From NCBI RefSeq assembly GCF_001949145.1, contig NW_019091560.1:325761-352772 (forward strand): a stretch of 27,012 nucleotides of DNA. The letters are read 5' to 3'. The notes below the pieces were generated by a model. The model ran no database searches. It was given only the letters and a program-made list of their open reading frames with translations, and was not told where the DNA came from. Numbering within the stretch: position 1 is the stretch's first letter; every line of letters starts with the position of its first letter. Of the stretch, positions 8,810-20,800 are shown in pieces. The position numbers and the translations under genes are program-made. Origin of the DNA: Acanthaster planci (lineage: Eukaryota; Echinodermata; Asteroidea; Valvatida; Acanthasteridae).

Positions 8810-11800
8810 CTGTCAAGTGTGAAACAGAGAAAACAAGCAGCTCAAAAGTGTCAGTCTTCCAATGTAACAGTAATTTCTTGAAAGTCCCAAAACAGACAAT
8901 GAAAAGTAAACTCCAACTAGGTCGGTATCGCGTAACTCGTCATATTATCTAAGTTGGCCTTTTGACAAAAGTCATGATCATCTGTAATGCATTTCCACTG
9001 AAAGTTTCATTTCTAAGTTGGCATTTATAAGTCGTCATTTCGTATAAGTTGGCATGTTCCAGAAAACCACAAAAATTCCTTTGTGTAAGTTGGCATTAAA
9101 AAAAAAAATCATGCTTCGGTATCAGTTTCCTTTGCCCCAGTTGCAAAGAAGTGTCAAGTGACAAGTCCCACACTGCTTGACTGATGTCTGTTTATTAGCA
9201 GCACATGCCATGGTTGATAAGCGGCCACTATGAGTACAGTACATCAATACCAGTAACCCCTCTAGTGCTACATGCATGCGCTCTGTCCATTTTGGGGGTC
9301 GCCTTATTGAACGAACTGTGTGTGGGGATGAGTGTATGTTTTCTGTACCATAACTGTATCATGTACATGTACGTACTGCACTATTGAGTCGTGATTTGAT
9401 ATGCAAGTGGCTTGCTGTCCTTGCTTCGTCCTTGGGGGAACATGATCAATTATCGAATTTGCAGCCCGTGAGGATAATAAGAATGAATTTGCTGGGATCG
9501 ACCATGGAGGTAAAAATAAACCAGGGTAAATCAAAGTCAATGAATTAGTGCAAGGAATCATAATGTACATGTACAAACGCAATACATGTTGTCGGGCGCC
9601 AGGAAGCATGATCACAGCAGAAAAAATGTTCCCAGCAAAAGGGTGTAAGAAACACACTCTATTATTTAGTAAAAACGGATATAATTTACTACAAAATCAA
9701 CCTGGGCTGTATAAAAAGCAACCTTTGAACAACTTATTAAAGGACTTGGGCTCTTTTTTTTAAATTGTTTGCCAAGAAATCTTCATATTTCATTAAAATA
9801 AGATAGTTGCATACTTCCATCCTTTTGCCGGGAAAAGTTTTTTGCAGTGATCTTGCTTCCAGGCTAAGCGCTTACACCCTTCTGCTGGGCACACGACGAT
9901 GTGTAAGTGTAAGTCGGCATTTGTTAAAGTCGTCATAATTTCTTGAGTCCCGAGAGTGCCGACTTGGCCGGAGTTTACTGTATGGTGTGAGCATTTTTAA
10001 AATTGAATCTAATGTAACCAGTGGTTCCACTTACAGAACTGGTTCTACGCATAAATACAAAGGAAAGCACAATCTTCCTTGAGGTGACATGAAACTATGC
10101 AGTATGCACAACCAATTTCACATACATGTATCAGTAGTGTATTTGCATGGGTACCAGGTGCACAGTACCGCTGGCATTACACTGTTGTTCCAGGTGTCAC
10201 CAGCGAGGGGGTACTTGCTCAAGGAGCAAATACCAATATTGTAGATTCCATGTCTTAGAATACTCCACACTAAAACTGACTGAAAGGGCCAAATTGGTTG
10301 AACCAAATTAGAACACAAACTTCACGAGCACATAATATCACAGAATTGAGCTGTCTTTTAGTCCAGTCCATCTGTGCCTCACAGCATAACTGTAGCCGAG
10401 TCTTCGCAGTCACTGGTCTGACAACTGTTTGTGCAACCATTGCCCTTAACATATGACACTGCTAAATACCGCACAGCAAAAGATCGTTGTCGTTATGCCA
10501 CAACCCTAATGTTAATGTTACCATAATCCCCATGGTCACCAAACCAGAGTGTTCATGCACACTTCAAATCAAAAACATCCAAACTGGTCAAACAGTTAAA
10601 CTTTTACAAAGCTAAAATACTTACAAGCATAACGAATGAGAAATCTATGATAACTTTGCGTAGGACATCATATGCTATCTCTACAGACGACTCTTTGGCC
10701 ATGTTCTCAAAGTGGTACAACAACGGACCTGCACGATGAAGTACAACAATATTTTTCTGTGAGCCAAACTGACAATCAATATAAGGTGCATTTGTACACT
10801 GGGTCAGTTAAAAAGCAGGCAATCAATTGTTTTTTTCAACCTTCACGCAAAATGCAAATAACATTGGACTGGCAATTAAATCATTTGAAAAAAAAGGACC
10901 CCGGCATGCCATGCTAGTTACACCATGTACAAATTGATTATGTGCAGCTTCATCTACTTGTGGACCAGTATTTTTCCAACTGCAGCAATTGGAGAAAACA
11001 CCTAAACTGAAACCAAAAGCCAGTGATGAGCTTCTGATAGGACTTGGTAGATGGAAATATTTAAGGCTTTCTGTTGGGAACCATCTTGAATCATCCACGG
11101 CTCATTTCTTTGACGAAAACAACAACAGTCTTTGCACAGCGACCTTCCCAAAGCTTCAATCCACATGTGCAGTAACAATGGCCGGGCTTTACCTTTCTCA
11201 ATCCTTCAAAATCCAACAAAACCACTGGGTGGAAATTGAAGGGTTTAGAAGGGGAAGGGTAAGCATGGCATTGACAGAAAACTTTTCAATTTGACATTTG
11301 CAGTCGACATGCATACATGTCTTCAATTAAGCACAAACCTAGATTTATCCAGAGGCCACCAGGTTTGAGGATTTTGTAGATTGTCTCAATGTAGTCAAGG
11401 ATATTGTGTGCTGTGTCTATGAAGAAACATGTTGCTACGCAGTCCCACTGAGCTGTAAAATACCAAAATCAAATACCACTGAAACTGATTAAAATAAAAC
11501 AGTTTCATGGTATCTTAAAAAAGACAGTACTGTTGTGGAAGACCATGTTTCACTTTTTTGTCAGCTGCATAAATCAATTTTCCAAATTTGGCCTGAACTA
11601 TGGAAACACCAGGTAAAATTGAGGTGAATTTGACAGCACAGTGAACACTATTAGTGTTCATACTCATAGCTGTTTCAACCAACATATTGCTTATACCACA
11701 AAATCTGAGGGGAAAACCTTGTCTCCTCCCTGGGACTGTCAAGGTGTTTGTAAACAATGGGAAAGCTTTGATTTTATAATAAATATACAAATATTTGTGT

Positions 11801-14800
11801 GAGGACTCACACTTGTAAAAGAAAAAATTTCTTTTGCCAATAATTGGACATTTCTAGTGTATATTTTTGTACAAACTCATTTTCAAACTCATGTACGTTG
11901 TACTATGTCAAGTTTTCAGGCTTGGTAATGCTTTATAGTCTGGACTTGAAAAAGAATGAATTACAACACTTCTCTATCACCCTACGATGTAGATTAAAGG
12001 CCGGCTCCTCAATCTTAACTACTTTCTGCCGGAGATTCCGGATCTGGACATGTATGCTTTATATGCGTGGCTGCAGTCTCCGAACTCGGACAAAGGGAAC
12101 AGGGCCATGTAACAAAAGGCCGTACTCGAAACAAAAGACCCGGCTGCTGGGAATTACCACATTTTTTCACTCTCAAAAGTGGAGATAATCCATGTTTTGA
12201 AACAGCATACCGCGGTTTGGGGCATTTACAGCAAGCAGATCACCACTGGGGACAAAAGCACTCCGACACCGCAGTGATGAGCCACACAACACTGCTGCAT
12301 GCTAATCTGGCCCCTATTGAAAAGAGGTCAGCAGCACACTGAGCCAGGTTCGTGAACAAAAGAAAGTTATATAACACCACACAATCTGGGCTCTTTTTAT
12401 AAGGCTGCAGGCCTCACTGAAATACTCGGGCATCAATAGATTTTGTCTGTCAGGCTAAAGTGGACACCAGACAGTCCTTCACGTGTTTGTAAGTGTCCAG
12501 TAAATAAAGTTAAGAATTTCTAAATAATTTTGAAAACAGGAAAAAAAATGATAAAAATCCTGGCCCAGCATCATCAATATTGATAACTGCCCTGGCAGGA
12601 AGTGGTTAAGGTCAATGGAGTGGTGGTGAACAAATTGAATAGAAAACTATTTACCCGGAGTGGTGTAAACTTCTAGAAAGTCACCGGCTACCATTGAGAA
12701 GTCTGCATCCTCCTGCAGACTCGAGGGGTTGACATCTGGTATGCTAACTTGCCTGGTTTGGTGGAGAGTGGATTTAATATTGCTGAATTGGTGAATCCAC
12801 GGATAGAGAGTGAAGCAGTCTACATTTGGTGAGCTGAAACAGACAAAGATTATCATTCAGTTTACTCAAATGCAGATGAGATTGCCCTTTGGTAAAAACC
12901 AGATAAGCTGATTGTTTAGTGTGATCCTAATGGGATGAATATTATTACTGTTAAGTTGAAGTCTGAACCTACTTCTGGTGACAGTGGAGAGCTACGAATG
13001 CTAAATTAATGCTAAACCTCCAGCAGCCAATTTCATGAAACGCGCCGTAACTCTGAACCACTCTTAAGTCTTGTGCCACAAATTTATGCTGTAGCTGCAC
13101 AACATACATGTATTTACACTGGATTTCCAGAAGAGGCGTAGCTGTGCCACATTTTAATTGTATTAAATTTCTTGGACGAGGAAGAAAATGGCTTTTACAA
13201 TGGATGTTACATTCCAATATCACAACAGTCATCAAACAGTTGTTGAATCACTCCACCCACCATTTTTGTCTTTTCTTTGTCCTAATCAGATAGAAATCTT
13301 GCAGTTCTCTCACAGCCAAACAAGTTCTTCAATACCCTCCACAACAAACTTATATGTGTCTCATATAAGCCATGTAAAGTTCAACAATGATGAGGCTGAA
13401 CCAAACATGTTCACTTTGTCCAGCGCAAGTTACATCACCTAAAATGACTGTGTAAGTTACGCCATGATTTTGTTACATAAGTCGCAGGCTTACGTAGTAC
13501 ATAAGTTTCATACAACACTCTTAATTTGTTACACAAAATACACAATAAAATGATGTTATGTCATTGCATAAAGTTTTATGAAATCAGCTGCAAGCTTCTT
13601 TTAAATCACTTCGGAAGTTTGGGGGGGGTTGAGGAAGGGACGGCTTAGCCATTTCAACTTCACATCAGCTTGATGTACACTGAAAGCCAAATTATATAAA
13701 ATGTTCCTCCGTTTCCTGCACAATGAACGATTTGGGAGGATTCAGAAAAGGTCCTGACAAACAGGGAAGCTAGAGATAAAAGTGCTCAACAACCAGAGAA
13801 AATGTCTAGTTTCCTCTTATCAAAGCCAAGGCCAATTGTAGCTTCAAGGGGACCATACAGATTGAGCAGTCTATTTCTTTTGAAGTGGTCTTGTAAATTT
13901 TCCTCACTCTTCTAAGAAACTAGTATTTCCATCCTTAAAACCCTTCAAAGTCAAAGATACTCATCCATGGTGCTGTGATTGTCTTTGGTTCTCGAGTAAT
14001 CTTTCTTTTGTTATGCCAACATACGTTATACATCAAACAACAATCTGAAACAAGCACAAACTGGCAGGTATGGAATACAGTGGAATGTCGCTATAATGAA
14101 CTAGCGGGGGTTCATACAAAATGTTCGGTATAGCTGTCATTCGGTACAGCAATATTCAATCACAAACATACGCACCCGTTCTGAACTCCTGCATTTTCCA
14201 TTATGCTAATCTCCTTTCATATTTCACCTTTGGGGTAGTCCTCAATGGAAGTGGAATTGCAAAATGTAATCAAGTTTTCCTTGCATTATCGCTTAAAAAG
14301 TGCATGTGACATCTTCATGTACACGTACGTACAGTTACACGGGTTCCTGTTGGTAATATGGCACTTTAACAAATGGGACGCCCCAGGTACCATTTAAATA
14401 CGGTAGCACTGGAGGCACAATTACATGCATGTACGGTACATGTCTACAGACGGCAATGAAATGTCAGGCAAGCATTTTTGACAACAATCGAAACTCGCAA
14501 GATATCTATCAAAGATTTCTTTGAGTCAGATGAGATTTGAAGCTTTTCAAGGTGGAGGTACATGTGTAGCAAGTAAACTAGATAGGTTTGCGGTAGCACC
14601 ATGGATACATCTCTTTTTTGAGTATGTGGGGTTCTGAAAGGAATCAGTGGCACTCAACGTACGAGTCAAGTAAACAATGCTAGTGTCTGTCTGCGCATCT
14701 ATTTCCTGTTCTGGTGATTTTTAAGGCTCAAATCTGCCTGCTTTATAGCAAATATCATGCAAGATTTTCCGCACCAGAGTGGCCAATACTGCAGAGCATC

Positions 14801-17800
14801 CATGCATACAGTTCTCAGCAGCTAGTCTACATGGCCGCCTATGGACACATCCACATTCCATGTGATGTACAATACCCATTCATTATACAGATCGTGCCAT
14901 ATGTTGGCCATTGTTCCATTGTGCGTGCGATTTTCCCCAACTCTGAGTTACTTATCATCAGTTCTAAGTATGTTTCTTTTATTTAAAACAAATTTGTAAT
15001 GTTCAGTAAAAGTGCACAGAAAATTTGGGAGCCGAGGGGGATGTTCGGTACATGTATTTCGAATGTTCAGTATAGCAGTGCTCGTTATGGCGACATTCCA
15101 TTGTAGATCTGTATTCAGTGGAGTTGATGCAACAAAGCTATCTTCCTGAAATCTAAATCTGATGCACTTGAGCTTACCGATTGAGTATAAAATGTGATGC
15201 AAACAGCATATACAGGCTGAATTCATTGCCTTGACAACTGTATCCGAGGTTGGCAATCTCAAAGGCTAATCTCCCAAGTCCAGCGCCAGGTACTAAAACT
15301 GATATGCTCTCTTTGCTGCTTACACAAAAAAATTATGGTAAGGCAAATTTAAGGTACAAATTAAAACCTACGTGTAAAAATTGAAAATATGAATACCAAA
15401 ATGGGCTGTACTAGTTTAAGAAAGCAACAGAAATTCTGATTACTCCTGATTTTAACTTTGAAATGCTCTTAACCACTTCACACTGGATGACATGTAACCA
15501 TGCATGGATTCCCTGTGTTGTAACAAGCCTAAATACGATCTTGCAAATTCTATGCGCAGTAATGAATGACATTTGTACTTGTCCCCAAGCTTGATAGATT
15601 CCAACTGAGTTTGTACATGTATACAAAAAAGGTTCAAACTAGTCCCAGGAGGTTGAGTGTGCGTTTAGTATAGAGCTACATGTATATACTTTTCCATGGT
15701 GGATTTTTTTTTTATTTTTCTGATATCTCTATGTATGTACAAAATGCACTGAGTTACTTGCGCACATGTATACATGTATGTTTTTCTTGCATATTGCATT
15801 TAGAGTCTATCGTCTAGAATTCGTTCCATCTAATTTCATTGTGTTTGACAAACACACACAAATTCACGACATCTGCGCCCAGGACGCATCAAAGTTTTTC
15901 CGAGTGAGGAATGATAAGATAGCACTCTTGTATACATATACATGCAGCTCTGTGGTGTTAAGCCTTCAAGCAACTATGGGCTATGGCTGGGAACTGCAGC
16001 ATTACCCTCAAGAGCATAATCTTAGAGTTTCAAAAAAAGCCATGTCACATAAATATTGAAGAAATGACCACGAACAGTTAGCATTCTTTCATCAAGTCCA
16101 AATTTGTAAAGACTGTGGTTGTGGTAGCTTGATTTTTTTCCAGTCAGTCCTTTCAGCTGAAGGTAAAACTGTACTAGAGACAAGTTCTTTGTTGACAAAT
16201 ATCATCAGCAAGTGGTTAAACCCGATTTATTTGCAAGAAATCTAGGTGTGTCCAAATTGGCTAAAAGGGGGGAGGGAGTAGATAATTCTACAGATTGGAC
16301 AAACTGCCAACAGTACTGCATTCACACATAAGCTAAAAGTATACAGAACAGGTCCCATTGAAGTGTGGAGAAACATGACCTGACAAAATGGCTCTGGCAT
16401 GGTAAAAGTGGTGTAAGCATTGCTTGACGGCTCAAAACCACTGACCAGTCCTTGAGGGGAAGACGTCTCTGGATTTCTTCAATAATTGGCTGGTAACAGG
16501 CTTGTCTCTCACTGATTCCATCTTTGCTCCAGTCTCGCACAAACTGCTTGATTGTGGTCAGTACTTTCTCCATATCAAGCTTGGCAATACCATTGTTGAC
16601 TTTTGACCTGCTGTCCTGCTTGGTTTTGTCCTGTTCAAAACACACACAAATGAAGTGAAACGACATTTACAAAGAAATTGAAGCTTTTCGAAAACTGAAA
16701 AGAATACACAAATTCCAGGCTTCTTCCACATGTAATCAAATATGGCTTACCAATAATATAACTTTTTCTGAGATCTGCAGTTTGGATTTTTGTTTGATTC
16801 CTAACAACAATGCGATAATTTGCATATCGCATTAACTCCTATTTTTCTTCTTAAAGTCTGATTTGCAAAGCCCTCTTCTTACGAAAAAATTTACAGCCCA
16901 TCTTTTACCTGCTCAGGGCTCACAGAATCGGTAGTCCGACATCCCGGGACAACCAAAATATTTTGTCAGGCAACCAAATGTTCCAGGCTGCCAGCCCGAC
17001 AGGCAAGCACCTGTTTTCGGCAACACCTTTTTTCCCGGCGTTTTGGATATTTCAGCACCATGTACCGAAAAAAGATCGCAAAAAAGACCACAAAAAAGAT
17101 TGACTTCCTAACCTTGATGTTGCACGATTGTACATGTTCGGGTAGGTGCATTGTGGTACGTACAGTCGAATCGCTGGCATGAACAATGCAGCGACATCTG
17201 TATTCAGTCGTTTTCCTTGTTCCGGATCCCTAAAACTATATTCAGTCATATTACAGCTCAATTATCATCAAATTCCAATGAAATGGGGTCAGGGGTCTAC
17301 CTTGTACATGTATATTTTAAAATTTTGAGCTTTTAGTTTGTCTTACAAGATCGACAAAAGTGATGACGACACTTCCTAGTTCTGGATCGGTTTAGCCAGT
17401 TCTGGATTGCTACACATAAAAAGTAGTCAAGCGTAAACCCATTTCTCTGCCAAGACCATTGTCATGATTGTAACAAGCATATTTTCAATGAAAGCAAGTC
17501 TTATTTTAAAGGAGATTAGTTAATTTCAGAGCATCAACATGGATAGCCTGCATAAACTTTGACTTGACTTTGCTGCTCAGTGAGCCGTCGACCACAAATC
17601 CCCCCACGCCGCAAAGTTGACAAACCCATTACGTCTCGTCCAAATCTGTTACGCATGTGTAGTTGAGTTAATGACGTTCGTACATGTAGGCCTACTTGCA
17701 TGCACGATCCGAAACTAGGAAAAACGTTCATGGAATCTTGCGTAGTGAGTGACCCACCGACCTGTAATTTTTTCTGGTGTTGATTTTTTTGTACTCCCGT

Positions 17801-20800
17801 GTTTTTTGACATACCGTCAACAAATGTCGAAGTGCGAATTGGAAATTCAGCCACAATTCCTTTTCTTGAAATTTTCTGGGAGTGAAATTTGTACTGCAGG
17901 ACTTTTATGTTACCTTTCAAAAAGGAGTCATCTTAGTGTGTAATGCTGCAGAGCAATAGCAAAAAGGTGGGTAGGCCTAGGCCTATTCATTTCAAACGAT
18001 CGGGAACTAGGAAAATGACTGTAATTACTGAAAGCTTGGAGACCATGTGTGGCTAAAAATTCCTTGTTGGGCAACTGAAAATGACGTTCAGGCAACCAGA
18101 TTTTAGACTCCCCTGCCTGAAGGGCAACTACATTTTTTTAAATTTCACGAGCCCTGCTGCTGAAATTTGCGCAATATTTGCTTTGATGGGATTTTCAACA
18201 AGAAAGGGATGATATCAGACTAATTGTGAAAATATGACATTAATCTGAACTCCCCAGACCTTTTGCTTAATGTGGTTGCCTCACTCCAAAAAAATCCTCA
18301 AAAGTCCTCCATCTAAATATCAGACAGACACAGCCTCAATCCTCAAACAATTCTCAATTCATTCTTGAATGTGTTTCTTGGAGGTTGACCACTTCTTCAA
18401 TCTTTAAAATCCTCCAGCAACTCCTGTCAATTTGTTGAGGCAGCATAAACAAAAAGTGCAGACGATTTCCACTGGGGGGGGGGTAATTTGGACTTGAATT
18501 TATGCATGGATAAGCAAAGACAACACAAGGTGTGGTCCAAGACCTTGACTTAAATTAATGCATCCTTCACAAACAGTCACAATTTTCTCCATACAGCCTC
18601 AATCCTACACATTTATGGAAGAAATTTTGAGGATTAGGGATTCGGGGAAGGTCAAAAACACAGAATTGTTTTTAAGGATCAGTGTGCTGCAGCTGAATAA
18701 CATGCAACTGAATTTGACAAAAAAAGGCCATTTTTCATAAGCAATAAGGAAACTGTGGGGTCTGCTCACACTATACTCATCTCTGTTTACAAACATGAAG
18801 TCAGTGTTTTCAATGATGAGCTTGATGATCTCGTAGTTGTGGTCTACACAATGCCGAATATCACCCAAATGATCCCGAAAGCGCGGCAACAAAGCCTGGT
18901 GGTGGTGTGGCAAGACATCAAAGTCCTTCAATTTCTGGTTTAGTCTCATGTGCATGAATACTCTGTATAACCAAAAGAATATTTTTCAACAAAAACTATA
19001 AGCTTCAAAATTATTTTGATGCTCGATTTAACTATAAGAATATGGTCTAGAATAACAAAGAAACCAAAACTCTACCTTGATATAACAAAATAAATTTTGA
19101 AGCATGACTGATTGGCAGGCCTATCCACATGGCATGCCTGGTGAATGAAGATGCATGTTTTTAGGCACACATAGACCTTTCCCTTGTACAAGTATGTATT
19201 TCAACATTGTTGTTGCCTAAACCTACATGCACCATCTTACCAACATAAATTCACATTTTCTAGGTCACACTAACTTAATGAGCATCACGGTGCATAACAT
19301 AATCAGTGTAAACAACATGAAAATGCACTCCAAAGCTTCCCAAAAAGCATCATATTTCGAAGACCGGTCACATGAAAACGAGTTAGCCTAGAACTATGGG
19401 ATTCATCACAATGCATGACCATCCTAGCTGTGTAACTGGACTGATACCATCAGGACGCACAACATGCACTGTGCTCTGTAGCTGTGACAGGTAAAACAAG
19501 ATGCCACCCCGCCTCCGAAAATGGTCGAACTGACATGCAGAGCTAGCTTGGCCAATGGCTGGCTGTGTGCATACTATGATGCACTCAAAGTGTACAGTAT
19601 GGAGCATGGTCCTCCGGTAGAGAACAAGAGATTGGTCAGTGTTGGTGAGTACAAACTCTGAATTTAAAAAAATGGTCAGTCTCATGGTCTAAAAACCTGT
19701 TATCATGGTTATGGAGTTTTCAAGAGCTATAAATACCTAAAGATTGCTCTAATGGGAAATGTGATTGAGAGAAGTGGAATTTTCATCACCAGTAATTTGC
19801 TTCAGGGGCTGGATTCAGCGGATACATGTACATGCACTCTTGTACATGTACATTGGGAACATGACCTAGCACATTTTTAGCTTCTTTCCACTACGACACA
19901 ACGCACGTACAAACAGAGCAGCAAAATTATCATATTAATGAGAGGCAGTGAAAACGTGTCACCCAGAAGTGAACGGTCCCCTTGGTGTTAAGATGGGATT
20001 GTAAGAGTCTTTTTAAATGGGATGAAAAATGAACAGGTCTTAAAAATGAATGTTGCCTTCAACTGTCATTTTCCCCACTAGGATGAAAATGACAAATTTT
20101 GGCCAGACTTGCACATTACACAGACTCCTTTGTATGGTTTATTGATGGTAGCCTGTATCGGAGAGCCTGTCTAGTTTTCACTCAGACTTCAGGGCAATTC
20201 GTTCAGATCAGTGAGAGTACCTGTTGATCCAAGTAGTCGTGGAAAATATGGCTGTTTTGTGTCGCAGCTAACACACATAACTGCCCTTGGCAATTCCCTG
20301 TCCAGTCAAATACTGCTTGTGGCCTATCATGAAACTTGTAGCACAGCTTGCTCTCTGTGACATGACACAAAACCATCAATAATGTGCAAGTCTGGCCAAC
20401 ATTTGTCTGGAGTGGGGAAAACGCCATCTGAAGGCCAAATTGTTTCCTCAAAACTAGGAAAAGGTGAATTCTCTGCAATTAGCATCCTAGGGGATGATTT
20501 ACCTTGTAACCGTAAGTTGTGAACAGACTAGTGCAATTTTAGCTCATAAAATCCAGCAGATGGCTGATTATGCCCCGAACATCCCGATAAACTTTTTTGA
20601 AAGAAATCACTATCAACAGGGCACAGTATATGACATAGAACTCAAGTCTTTATGAGGAATGGAATGGCATTTCTATGGGAACACAACGAGAATAAGATCC
20701 CTGTTCATGCCCTGTTAAACGTCATGTAGGGCCTATGGCAAAAAAACCTTGTTTTCTGTGGGGTTCGTGGGCACAGTGTGGATTTCGGAACCCTCAGTTC

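Noticed and set aside
9304-9657. 117-residue - strand frame
   Set aside because: It is inside the pogo-like element in CARNMT1 intron 7, low in conserved features, with no homology seen.
10989-11294. 101-residue + strand frame in CARNMT1 intron 6
   Set aside because: No splice or homology support, and it lies antisense inside a well-defined intron.
17534-17920. 128-residue - strand frame, the second longest open frame in the window
   Set aside because: It lies wholly inside the hAT-like element, has no transposase features that I recognise, and is probably chance.
19383-19685. 100-residue open frame on the - strand in CARNMT1 intron 1 with a protein-like composition
   Set aside because: No family recognised, no convincing acceptor and donor pair, and frames of 90-130 codons occur by chance elsewhere in this window. 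A protein search or RNA reads would settle it.
20203-20478. 91-residue - strand frame that ends near a good donor-like site (CAACAG|gtactc)
   Set aside because: It overlaps the right arm of an inverted repeat and matches no family I recognise. It also does not fit between CARNMT1 exons 1 and 2, which join in frame without it.
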